64,000 nucleotides of DNA from Harmothoe impar. Its lineage: Eukaryota > Annelida > Polychaeta > Phyllodocida > Polynoidae. The position numbers were made by a program, and so were the translations under genes. The DNA lies in NCBI GenBank assembly GCA_947462335.1, contig OX381708.1:8680001-8744000 (forward strand), read 5' to 3'. Shown one piece after another: positions 54,370 through 64,000 of the stretch (its first letter is position 1; every line of letters begins with the position of its first letter). The notes beneath the pieces are model-generated. The model saw only the letters and a program-made list of their open reading frames with translations, was not told the origin of the DNA and did not search any database.

Positions 54370-54962
54370 GGAGAATCTTGGGTGACATTGGATGCCTTAG
54401 GATGCAGAACCCTTGGATAGAAGAGCCAACTCATTCTCTTATCTCAGTTTGAAGTATCGCTATTGGTGTATGGTCAAAGCAAATTGATATTGTCCTTTGA
54501 AGTCATAACATCTGTATATATCTGAGGATATAAGAGATTGCCTTGGTTAGTATACTGCAGTAGTACTGAGCCTCCCCCACACCAGAGGGCATCCTAGTGG
54601 CAGGCCTGCTGCTACTAAGGGGTGACTGTCTCCCTGTTCTACATACCCTGACATCCTTTACTTTTTACGTTTTGGGAGTCAGAGGTCAACTGTGGAATCA
54701 CCATATGCCGCATTTAACCTCTTCAAAAATGTGTACAAAATATTACATTCACTATTTAAATGTTACTATTGAATAGTTTATTGTAAAATGCATCATGCCA
54801 CATAGCAAAAGCACTGTTTGGATCTCTGCCATTCTTAGATATCTAGTGAACTACATTCTCTAATATATTACGATAAATGGGTCAGCTAAATGTAGTTTTC
54901 AATGAATCTCTTTCTGATTTAACTATTGGAAATATCACCATTTTCCTGTTCTGTTTTGATAA

Positions 54963-54968
54963 AATAAA
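54963..54968 (+). terminator. Polyadenylation signal, gene B
   Basis: AATAAA in tgataaaataaacac, about 600 bases after the stop; the following sequence is T/G-rich. Confidence 0.55.
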
Positions 54969-57090
54969 CACTTTAAACAGTGCCCCTTTCTGTGGTCTTC
55001 AAAAATATTGAAACAGTTGCATCACATCATAGAGTTGACGATGTGTCTTTGATATGAGAACAGAGGTGTGCCCTTGTGAAAGTTACTGATGCCCTCAAAA
55101 TATCATGATATTGGCATGTCTCGAGTTTATGAATGTGTGAGAGAACTCCAGCAATACCGGCATGTAGAAAGTTGTATGGGTGCAAGGACCGTAACTGTGT
55201 CATGATGTACCATCCGTCTTTACACTGGGCTTTCACAAGAGCTATATACACAGTGGCAGCAAGCTATGGCTTTAACTATGTTTACATTGCCCTGGTATGG
55301 TAAAATGCGGAAAGTGTCCTGAAGAGGAAACTTCCGTGTTACTCTGAATATTCCATCTGTATGACAGGTGCTTGTTAAATGAAACTTCAAAGAAAGGAAC
55401 ATCTCCTAAAGTTAATTATCTTCAAAGTCAAACAATGTAAATAATTCGTTTGGAGTTCCAAAATCAATGGTTGATTTGGCCCAGTATGTTACCATTGATT
55501 TGGCCCAGTATGTTGATTTTGATACTTCATATAATCCTCTTTACTCCCCTCTACTGTATAGATAGTATGCGAGAAGACCTCTACAAGGGGTTCCTTACAA
55601 AATATCATACAATCAGCCATATGATAGGCACTATCTGATGAATGTAAATCTAACTTAAGCTATACCAGAAAATTGTTGAATATAAGTCTATATAGCATTT
55701 GTCAAATTATGCTGAACATATCAACCTATAATGTTATTCAATGTTAGATTAACATTTACTTTCATTATTTGTTTGAAAAAAAATCCATATATCACTTCAC
55801 TTAGCAATCACTAAATATTAAGAACATAGAATCATGATTCACGGGGATGAGCCATAGCTTATGAGCCATAGCTAGTGGTGCTTCTAGTAAGCTGACTGGT
55901 GTTTGATGTTTTGTGAAATAAAATAATTGAGATGGAGTTAAATATACATGGAGGCCTATAGAAGTATGATTGTGGAGAAAAATAAGTCTTAACTTCATCC
56001 CCCATCCTCCCTCCCTCCCCTGCGCCTGCAACAACACCCCCCCCCCCTGCTGTTAGATGGATGAATGTTAGCTGATGTACAAAAGCTGCCCCAGATTGTG
56101 ACACATATACCACTCCACTAGCATTGGGATAGGTAGGGCTCTTTACAGAGTTAGCAGACCATGCCGTGGTCATGACACCATCATATGGCTGTGTCTCACA
56201 GAATTTGGCTGAAAAGGTTAATGGATGTTATAACTCTTTATACTAGTAATTAGCTGCCCATTTTTTTTCATCATCTGCCCTAAATAACCCGTTTTTATAT
56301 AGGCGGGTCAGAGCTGGCACCTGGTCAGAGCTGGCACCCGGTCAGAGCTGGCACTCAGTCAGAGACAAAAACATTGGCTCAAGGTCGTGAGACACAGCCA
56401 TATATTGTCCTAAACACAGTTATAACTGAAAGGGTTAACACAACTATGAAAATGTCCCCAATTAAGTAAGATATCAGCCAATTCAATATTATCATATTCA
56501 ATACGCTATATTTTTGCCCTTGCAGCTTTATATTTGAATATTTACCCAGATTGCTGACATGTCCGAATAAAGAGATTAGAGTTTTGATATGCTTCAATGC
56601 TGTGAGATATAGACACATTTGATGAATTTGATAATACTAGTTATCTGCAGGAGGAAATATCTTGAAAATAAAAATAAATATAAGGGGTCTTGCCCCCAAT
56701 CAAATAAATTCGTGCACCATAGGCATACAGTTACCACTCGACAGGTGGCGAATGAGTCACACTAGACCAACTAGAGCATATCGGTCAGGTCTACACTATG
56801 CAGCCTGTTAATACACTCCCCAAACACAGCCATATGTGAAGGAGACAGGGGAGTGCTGTGGGAAGTTCAGATTACTCAGGGTTTCCCCAAGTTGTCCCAT
56901 GCACTTTAGTCATACTTTAAAATAAACAGCACATTTGTTACACTGGGTAATTCTGGTTACTCATTTCCAGAAATCTGGTCATGTCTCCTGTCTGTCACGT
57001 CCATTATATTGCGAGTACATGCTGCGGGGAAGTGTTCTGCCTTTATACACACACACCAGCTGGAAGTCACTTCTCCATTAGACACACAAC
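54969..57090. other. Intergenic region between genes B and C
   Basis: No firm gene. Contains a duplicated gatttggcccagtatgtt (about 55472 and 55497), three tandem gtcagagctggcac units near 56310-56355, and a possible minus-strand exon at 56049-56208. Confidence 0.5.
56049..56208 (-). CDS. Possible orphan exon, function unknown
   Basis: Acceptor ccttttcag, then an open phase 1 frame: KFCETQPYDGVMTTAWSANS, then PTYPNASGVVYVSQSG. It ends in a poly-G run with no clear donor. No family recognised; may be chance. Confidence 0.25.
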
Positions 57091-57166
57091 ATGGCGGCCC
57101 CACACCTACTGCTGCTCACCATCCTTGGTTTGATCCTCCCTGGAGGTTATGCTGAATCCCTAACCA
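57091..57166 (+). CDS. Gene C signal-peptide exon
   Basis: 25 codons plus one base, donor gtaagt, start context acacacaacATGGCGG. Hydrophobic core LLLLTILGLIL. Confidence 0.87.
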
Positions 57167-58365
57167 GTAAGTAGACTAAACCATTGATCTGCTACTTAAG
57201 TATATATTCAAAGCTATGTGTGACATTGTGCCTAATGGTGCAGAGAAGTCCCTTTTTCCAACATCTCTCAAAACAACCAGGTCAAGTTCCTGTGTGTTTA
57301 GACCCACAGACCTTACTGCACGTCCAGTAACAGTCAGAGTGCAGTCGGGAGAGGTACTCAGCTCTATAGATCGGGGCGCTGGGCCTTTAAGATTCTAAAT
57401 GCGACAAAATTGTTTACCACAAAGGGTCTTTGAGTAGGTTGTATCACCGGCAGGTCATGTTAGTAATAGGTACATTGGCCTAATATTCATTAAACTGGAG
57501 AAGACTAAGGTGAGTTGGTCAGTACTGATCAACCTAGCAGTATTAACTATCCTCGGTTGGTCGTGTAGGGAGCCGGGGTATGATTAACTAGGTTAGGTAC
57601 TGCTTTGTTAGCCAGTACTGACTTAGTTTTAGAGTCGAGAGATTATCTGTATAATGCCTTAGTATAATGCCCTTTTTAAACTGACTGTAGGCCTTTCTTA
57701 TGCCAGTACTGCCTAAATTCTGGAATCTAAAGATTAGCTGTGCTAAGATGGCATAACCCATATTTCACCAGTAGTTCACCAGGCGGCAGCATGCTTGTAA
57801 ACACCTTAATTTTGTACTTTACCAGGGCTCCATGTGTCTGAGGAGGGCCGCTCTTTCACTGCATTCTGTCCCCCACATGCTGGGACATATAGCAGCAGGA
57901 GGTGGAAGTTGTCAATGAGCCTCCTGAGGGACAGCAGCACTAGCTATGCACAGCTCAGTGGAGGTACAGTGGACAGTTCAGGGGCACGTGCCGATATGTC
58001 AATCAACCTGACTGACTTCAGCCTTACCATAGGCAGTCTGCAGGTTGGAGACACGGGGCAGCTTTCCTGTCTTGTCATTGCAGGAGATCAATTCCTGGAT
58101 GCATGGACACATCTGATTGTGTACAGTAAGTGTTTTTTTACGTAGCGGATAAGCGCTAAGATTTGAGAAATGTATTTGTCATAGTGTCAATGGTACCCGG
58201 AGGTTTGGTTACCAACTTTGGGACTAATACATGCCCTTCTACTGCTCAAGTGGCACTGTGTCCATCCCCTCGCCGGAAATATGTACACATTGATACATAT
58301 TATGTCGTCTTATGTCAAGCTTATTTAAAGATAATGTGATATAAACTTAAGTTAAATGCTTTTAT

Positions 58366-58421
<56 letters not shown>

Positions 58422-61400
58422 TGTCATATATGATTGATTGACCTTCATATTTTATGATTCATTCCTTAAATAGCTGTACATAATGTTACCGATGTTTGTA
58501 ATTTCAGAGCGGTGGGTGGGTGCTGAGTCTGGTAGCAGCCTCACCCTGCAGTGCCCTGTGGATGCTACCGACTACAGCACTAGACACTGGTACACCTGGC
58601 CAGGCTCTAACTACCTGCTCTACACCCAGACCCCTGCTGCTGTTACTGAGGGCCATGCAGCACGGGATGACATGTCCCTTGATGCAGCCAGCTTTGATCT
58701 GACGGTTGGTGATGTGAGGCAGGACGATTACATATTCACATGCCGCGTTATCTCACAAAAGACTGATGATGTTGATATCATATTCACTGCTGTTGATAGT
58801 ATGTGTTTTAAATATTGATCTTCTAATATAATGTAATGAATTGGACTATCACCATGAATGACCACAGCTTTTGTCATCATGCAAAAAAGGCTGTAAGCTA
58901 CATTAAAGCCTTTGAAAATATAGCAATTACCAGAGCAGTAAGAATATGGGTCTATCTAGTTTCAATGTGGCATAATCACCAAGCGTATCCCACTCACAAT
59001 TCTATGGGGTTAAGTGTGAGTGGTGAGAATGCCCCTTTAAAGATCTTTCAAAGATGGAAAACCCCCATTGGATTCTTGCTAGTAGATAGATCAGTATGGA
59101 GACTTTACATTTATATCTAAAATGGTATTGTACACACACATGTATGTATTAATTTGACTCAATATACATATGTCATGGATACTGTTTAGAAGGTGTGGCC
59201 TGGCTAAGGACAAGTACATACATCATCATAGAAACGGCTCAATACCCGCTCATCTTTGTAAATTGCAGCTGTGCTGTTGGAGGTTGAGAAGAACACCTTG
59301 GTAACATTACCATGTGCTGACGTGAAGGAACTGACCACCCCAAGTACAAATGGATACACCCGTACATGGCAGAGGGTAAATGGTGAAGTGCTCTTCCTCC
59401 AGTACTGGTATAACAATGTCTTCTATGAACGTCGCCCTGCTGCCAGAGCTGATATGTCGCTAAACACCCAGACCTTCACTTTGACAATTGGACGTGTACA
59501 GATGGAAGATGATACCGTGTTTGTCTGTACTGGTGGTGCCGATTTCTCAAGTAGCATTATAAGGAGTGTGAAGCTGATCATCAACAGTATGTAACTATTT
59601 CACATATAACAAATATTGATTGTTTTCTAATTAGATGTTCATTATCAGGTCCCAGTAAAACCCCAGCTATCATCATTTCTTACAGAACAAAATCCTCCCC
59701 TGTCACTGCCTGTCACTGTTCCTACTAACAGACCAAAACCCTCCCCTGTCACTGTTTGTCATTGTTCCTACTTACAGACCAGAACCCTCCCCTGTCACTG
59801 TTTGTCATTGTTCCTACTTACAGACCGGAACCCTGTCACTGTCTGTCACAGTTCCTACTTACAGACCAGAACCCTCCCTTGTCACTGCCTGTCACTGTTC
59901 CTACTTACAGACCAGAACCCTCCCCTGTCACTGTTTGTCATTGTTCCTACTTACAGACCAGAACCCTCCCCTGTCACTGTTTGTCATTGTTCCTACTTAC
60001 AGACCAGAACCCTCCCTTGTCACTGCCTGTCACTGTTCCTACTTACAGACCAGGACCATCCCCATGTCACTTCTTGTCATTGTTCATACTTTAATGCGGT
60101 ACCCTTCACCACCTGGCAATGTTCATATTTACAGACCAGAATGCCTCAAGCTCACTAAGTGGGATATCATTGCCTGTTATTGGTGGAGCAGCAGCTGCAG
60201 CAGCTGTTGTCATTGTAACAGCCATTACGGTCTGTGTTGTATGCCTTTGTGTAAGGAAGAAGGCGGCCGGGGACAACAAAGCAACATGTGAGTAGTTTCT
60301 TATCACTACATATCCTTAGCAGTGTCATAGCAGGCCAATGCCTATAGTAAAAAGGGCCCCCTGAAAGCCAAGATTTTGCGTTTGCATCAGAAACAATACG
60401 CCTCCAGAAATTACCGGCAGTCCTAAGGGTATGACTCAGTGTAATTAACTTACTTTAGAGTCTTTCGTTTTGAAGAAATTAATAATGTTATTGAATTAGT
60501 TTGGTTCATATTCTCAAGTTTAGGTTCACACAGTGATTACACTAATAACACACTAACATGATATATAAATGACTTACTGATCAGACATTGGGTTCTTTAC
60601 TCTACATCTGACCTACACATCATGTTGTATCTACAGGTGTAGATCCCACGCAGCAACAAGACACAGGTTCCTACCTGCACACACCGGGACATGAGGAACC
60701 TGTAAATGGCCTTCTGCAAAATCAAACAGGTGTATACCTTCATGCAATAGAGGATGAAGACTATAACGAATCAAGTAAAGGTGAGGTATCACATATACAT
60801 TCATCATGTAATATATGGTGTATAACATATGTCTACCTACCCCACTCATTGAAAAGAGAAATCTATTCAAACTGGGCATTAGTAATAGATTGAACTGTTT
60901 GACCTGTGCCTGAAACATATTAATTTTTATGTACAGGTGATGCAGCAACACCAACATGTGTAGTTCCTGTACACAATCTAAAGCATAGGCACCAAATTCA
61001 GAGAGACCCTTATTCCTCAAACTCTGCTGAAAATGAAATATGAATCATGATCAGTATAATTGGATAGTAAGAATGAAACATATATTGTCTAATTTGTCTA
61101 TTTTACCTTTTATGAATGATAGCAGAGCACATTAAAGAACTATGGCACTGTCTGGAAATAGGGCCTATTTCCAGAATAGGTGACCCAATTGACAGGGTGT
61201 GGGTCACATATTTCAACTAAAAATATGAAAGCAAGTGACACGGTCCGATGATTAGGACTCAAAAATCAATTTTGTTAAAAATAAGCCAGCATGTTCTCTA
61301 TGGTCATATTTCACAGGCAATTTTTTTTTCCTAGTATTGAATTAGCATTGAATTTGACAGATTATGGCTCAAATTACTACTTTTGGAAAACAAGCTTTAA

Positions 61401-63185
61401 ATCCCCCTACCCCCAATCGTAAAACACCATACCTTGGCCACATGGAACTCTGTATTTAACCAATAGAGGAAGTTCTATTGTGCCCTTTCTTTTAAATATG
61501 ATATTACACAGAAATTTAGAACACATTTGAGTAGGATTAGAGATATGATGATATTCTACACATTGTAGTTCCCATGCAGCAAGAAGACACAGGTTCCTAC
61601 CTGCACCCACCGGGACATGAGGAACCTGTTAGTGACCTTCTGCAAAATCAAACAGGCGTATACCTTCATGCAATAGAGGATGTGAACCATGAAGAACCAT
61701 TTAAAGGTAAGGCAGTATATACACATATATTGCACATTGACATGTGGTGTGGTGATAAAAGATTATACACTATTATACCATACCCTCCTCTATAGAGCAG
61801 GCTCAACTCACCTGGTATTACCAGGTTGCAGTTCCTGCCCGGTTACTAACCAGGCCTGGTTAACTTACCCGGCCGAGTTAACTTTCCCGGCCGAGTTAAC
61901 TTAGCCGGCCCGGTGAACTTATAAATATTATATCATAGGAACATTTAGATCACATAGGAGTAGGATTGAAGATATGATAATATTCTACCCGTTGTATCTA
62001 CAGGAGTAGTTCCCACGCAGCAACGAGACACAGGTTCCTACCTGCACCCACCGGGACATGAGGAACCTGTAAATGACCTTCCCCGAAATGAGACAGGTGT
62101 ATACCTTCATGCAATAGAGGATGAGAACCATGAAGAACCATTTAAAGGTAAGACAATATATACAATAATGTATAATACACAGAGATATATGGTAGAATAT
62201 CATTACTTTGATATCACTATGACAGTTTTTATAAAAGTGTAGTTATGGATATATTTGTGTTAAAACATACCATAAAGAATCAATTGAAGGTAAGGCAATA
62301 TATACATATATAATTCATATTGACATATAAGAACTTCCAACATTGCTTGGTTTTGTAAAAATGTAGTTATTGATAATATTCATTTATTTCACATTTCTAC
62401 TGTTTCCTCTTGCAGACGCAGCTAGATCTGTCAATGAAGGGTATGTATTGCTTTAGGTTTGTGTCCTTCATTACAAGAGGGGAACTGGAAACAATGGGGT
62501 AGGGATTTGGGGGGTTAGATTATCCCAACCTCCCAAAATTGAAAAGCTTCAGGTTTTTTGCTGCAAAAAGCTCAGAAGTGACTGGAAACTCAATATGCTG
62601 CCCCTCTCATTTCCCTTTAAAACGCCCTACCGCAGCCGTGTTAGTAACGCTTAATGATAGTAATTCTGTAAAGTTTGGCAATATTTGAGATGCCACAAAT
62701 TGTATATGCAGGAGACTCTTAATTTTAGCTCTCAAATGCTCAAAGGCTGAGAATCAAAAGTCAACAAAACGTAAATGGTGGTTGAGTATATAAAACTGTG
62801 ATTACCCGAAATGTGTTGTATACTCTCAGATACCTTGATGTCATCAGTGCTGCAGAGTTTAGGCAGCTTCATGCTGACCAGGGATACGAGGAGTTGAAGA
62901 TGGATACAACTGTAAGTAGACGTTCTTCAACCCATAACATTTAATCTTTACAGCTTAAACCCTAATATCACATGGGTCATGAAGATACCAGCTAGGGTAT
63001 TATTGTCCTTGGTATATCTATCTACTGTTTCTTTCATGAATTCAGAAAAAAAACCTGTATCTGCCAAACATTGTGTATAAGATACATAACCTTGAGGGAG
63101 GTAGAGGAAAAAATACCTATAAATCCTGAAACTTAATGCCTTACTCTCATTCTTTTTCTTACAGAGCATTGCAGCCATACAGTAG
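57091..63185 (+). CDS. Gene C: signal peptide, three V-set Ig domains, TM, tail with repeated tyrosine cassettes
   Basis: Exons: signal 57091-57166, Ig1 57826-58125, Ig2 58508-58798, Ig3 59269-59586, TM 60135-60287, cassettes 60637-60780, 61569-61706, 62004-62147, then 62416-62440, 62830-62911, 63165-63185. Sum 1,692 bases, exactly 563 codons plus stop. Starts MAAPHLLLLTILGLILPGGY. The tail has three copies of a module reading GSYLHPPGHEEPV then TGVYLHAIED, followed by YLDV and YEEL motifs, and ends SIAAIQ. No SAM domain. An immune-type or cell-recognition receptor signalling through phosphotyrosine is the natural reading (inference). Confidence 0.87.
57826..58125 (+). CDS. Gene C Ig1 (V-set) exon
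   Basis: 300 bases, phase 1-1. LHVSEEGRSFTAFC, SRRWKL, SINLTDFSLTIGSLQ, GDTGQLSCLV, LIVY. Confidence 0.9.
58370..58420. repeat. TA microsatellite in gene C intron
   Basis: About 50 bases of TATATA between the Ig1 and Ig2 exons. Confidence 0.97.
58508..58798 (+). CDS. Gene C Ig2 (V-set) exon
   Basis: 291 bases, phase 1-1. RWVGAESGSSLTLQC, TRHWYTWPG, FDLTVGDVRQDDYIFTCRV. Confidence 0.9.
59269..59586 (+). CDS. Gene C Ig3 (V-set) exon
   Basis: 318 bases, phase 1-1. NTLVTLPC, YTRTWQRVNGEVLFLQY, FTLTIGRVQMEDDTVFVCT. Confidence 0.9.
59678..60134 (+). repeat. 46-bp minisatellite made of the TM-exon splice acceptor
   Basis: About ten units, each with (c)ttacag|accagaa then ccctcccctgtcactg and gtcattgttcctac. 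The final unit (60128-60141) is the real acceptor of the TM exon. Long open frames here reflect the 46-base period (1 mod 3). Confidence 0.92.
60135..60287 (+). CDS. Gene C transmembrane exon
   Basis: 153 bases, phase 1-1. SLPVIGGAAAAAVVIVTAIT, then VCVVCLCVRKKAAGDNK. Aligns with the gene B TM exon (SLPVIGGAVAAAAV) but lacks most of the stalk. Confidence 0.9.
60637..60780 (+). CDS. Gene C tyrosine cassette 1
   Basis: 144 bases, phase 1-1, acceptor gtatctacag. DTGSYLHTPGHEEPVNGLLQ and TGVYLHAIEDEDYNES. Confidence 0.85.
60937..61043 (+). pseudogene. Decayed cassette exon or alternative terminal exon in gene C
   Basis: Keeps the acceptor and start (gtgatgcagcaacaccaaca) of gene A's 44303 exon. 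It then diverges, losing the YLHPPG motif, and stops at TGA 61041-61043. In phase, it would truncate the tail. Confidence 0.5.
61569..61706 (+). CDS. Gene C tyrosine cassette 2
   Basis: 138 bases, phase 1-1. The acceptor is shifted (cacattgtag) relative to the other copies, removing two codons. GSYLHPPGHEEPVSDLLQ, GVYLHAIEDVNHEEPFK. Confidence 0.75.
61797..61920. repeat. Short tandem palindromic units in gene C intron
   Basis: Three units of ccggccgagttaactt type, each holding GGCC and GTTAAC palindromes, after an acctggt/accaggt inverted pair. Confidence 0.75.
62004..62147 (+). CDS. Gene C tyrosine cassette 3
   Basis: 144 bases, phase 1-1, acceptor gtatctacag, donor gtaaga. GSYLHPPGHEEPVNDLPR, GVYLHAIEDENHEEPFK. 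Confidence 0.85.
62416..62440 (+). CDS. Gene C 25-base exon
   Basis: Phase 1 to 2, acceptor tttcctcttgcag, donor gtatgt; encodes DAARSVNE and part of Gly. Confidence 0.65.
62830..62911 (+). CDS. Gene C exon with YLDV and YEEL motifs
   Basis: 82 bases, phase 2 to 0, acceptor atactctcag, donor gtaagt. GYLDVISAAEFRQLHADQGY, followed directly by EELKMDTT. YEEL resembles SH2 ligands. Confidence 0.75.
63165..63185 (+). CDS. Gene C terminal coding exon
   Basis: Acceptor tctttttcttacag, phase 0; SIAAIQ and TAG. The total frame of the gene is exact with this exon. Confidence 0.7.
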   Translation, partial: SIAAIQ

Positions 63186-63189
63186 TAAC

Positions 63190-64000
63190 TGCACCATGGT
63201 CAGCCTATGTTAATAGAAGGCAGCTACAAACTGGTTTATTTGTAGAGCTGAAGGCTACATCTTACCTTACGACTGGTGTTTTTAATATATACATTTCTGA
63301 CCACTTCCCCATTTATATAGTAAGGAAGAAAATTAATATTAAGATTCCAAAAGTCATGATTCAAGGTCGCTCCTACATAAAACTGCCAGACGCCACCCTA
63401 CTGAGGGAACTGGATGTATATGATTGGTCTAAATTCAACTTGTCTGAAGACCCGGTAGAATGTTGGGATGAATTTGTGAAATGTATAAGATATATTCTTG
63501 ACAAATATTGCCCTCTCAAACATTTTGAAATACCTGAATATAGAGATCCGTGGTTTACTCAAGATGTATACGAGCAAATAAGGGACAAAAACCTGAAAGC
63601 TGCAACTGCAAGGTTAAGTGGTTCAATTATTGATTGGGAAATTGCCGACAAAGCGAAAAATAAATGTAACAAGAAGGTCGAGCGTATGAGGCAGAATTTC
63701 TTTAAGGACCAATTGGAGACCCATAAGAAGGATCCCAAAGCCTTTTGGCGAGTAATAAATGACCTTATTCCTGGACAACCTAATAAATCAAAAGATATTA
63801 AATTAGTAGATCACAACTCAGTAAATAATGATAAAATCCCACCCAAAGATATTCCAAATTTTATAAATAATTACTTTACCCAAATTGGTCCTACGCTTGC
63901 CAAAGATTTTCATGTTCCTTGGCGTCAATATGACAAGGTTGTTACACCAAATATAAAACCCTTTGAAACTAACCTGCAAGAAATAATTAAATTAGTAAAT
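63190..64000 (+). mobile_element. LINE fragment (endonuclease end into RT region), open at the right edge
   Basis: An uninterrupted frame from about 63190 to the window end. ISDHFPIYIVRKK is the conserved SDH block at the end of APE-type endonucleases of non-LTR elements. It is followed by YRDPWFTQDVYEQIRDKN and KDPKAFWRVINDLI, the linker region before RT. It begins within bases of the gene C stop, so it is 5'-truncated and lies in or just after the gene's 3' UTR. It resembles the 22 kb LINE (DPRKFWEIIN) but is better preserved. Confidence 0.88.

Noticed and set aside
59756..60291. Open frames of 112-118 codons in three frames
   Set aside because: Produced by a 46-base tandem repeat lacking stops; they overlap an intron and its splice acceptor.
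60637..62147. Classical ITIM or ITAM motifs in the tyrosine cassettes
   Set aside because: The residues at -2 and +3 of GSYLHPP and GVYLHAI do not fit the ITIM consensus, and YxxL/I pairs at ITAM spacing are absent.

Overview
The window is animal nuclear DNA. Its genes are split into many short exons with GT-AG introns, in clean phase patterns. The encoded domains are metazoan: C-type lectin (CTLD), kringle, V-set immunoglobulin and SAM. The non-coding DNA is full of LINE, SINE, MITE and LTR sequence. I cannot name the species. A marine invertebrate (deuterostome or lophotrochozoan) is my best inference.

Left half, minus strand (about 29.8 kb down to base 1): one large modular secreted protein gene, reading leftward and running off the left edge. 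I can chain 23 coding exons, about 1,000 residues, with matching splice phases throughout. The order is signal peptide, CTLD1, short linker, an unrecognised 161-residue domain, Thr/Pro/Ala linker, CTLD2, linkers, CTLD3, linkers, CTLD4 (the only one with EPN and WAD motifs), kringle, linker, CTLD5, linker, first half of CTLD6. Every module is bounded by phase 1 introns, so modules can be duplicated or skipped without a frameshift. The introns hold transposons: a solo LTR, a retroposed element with a NADAR-domain ORF and its internally deleted relative, two kinds of TTAA-flanked MITE, and a LINE carrying a TA-flanked MITE.

Middle (about 29.8-39.8 kb): no gene recognised. It holds an array of 64-66 bp repeats, poly-C/poly-G tracts, MITEs, an inverted repeat and a 200-base assembly gap.

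Right half, plus strand (39.8-63.2 kb): three tandem paralogues, called here genes A, B and C. Each encodes three V-set Ig domains, a transmembrane segment, and a cytoplasmic tail built from small phase 1-1 exons carrying tyrosine motifs. The ectodomains match domain for domain; the tails differ. Gene A can end in a SAM domain or in an alternative tyrosine-rich exon. Gene B has a short tail. Gene C has three good copies (and one decayed copy) of one tyrosine cassette. This looks like a lineage-specific family of immune-type or recognition receptors with exchangeable signalling tails; function is inference from architecture. A LINE fragment follows the stop codon of gene C and runs off the right edge.
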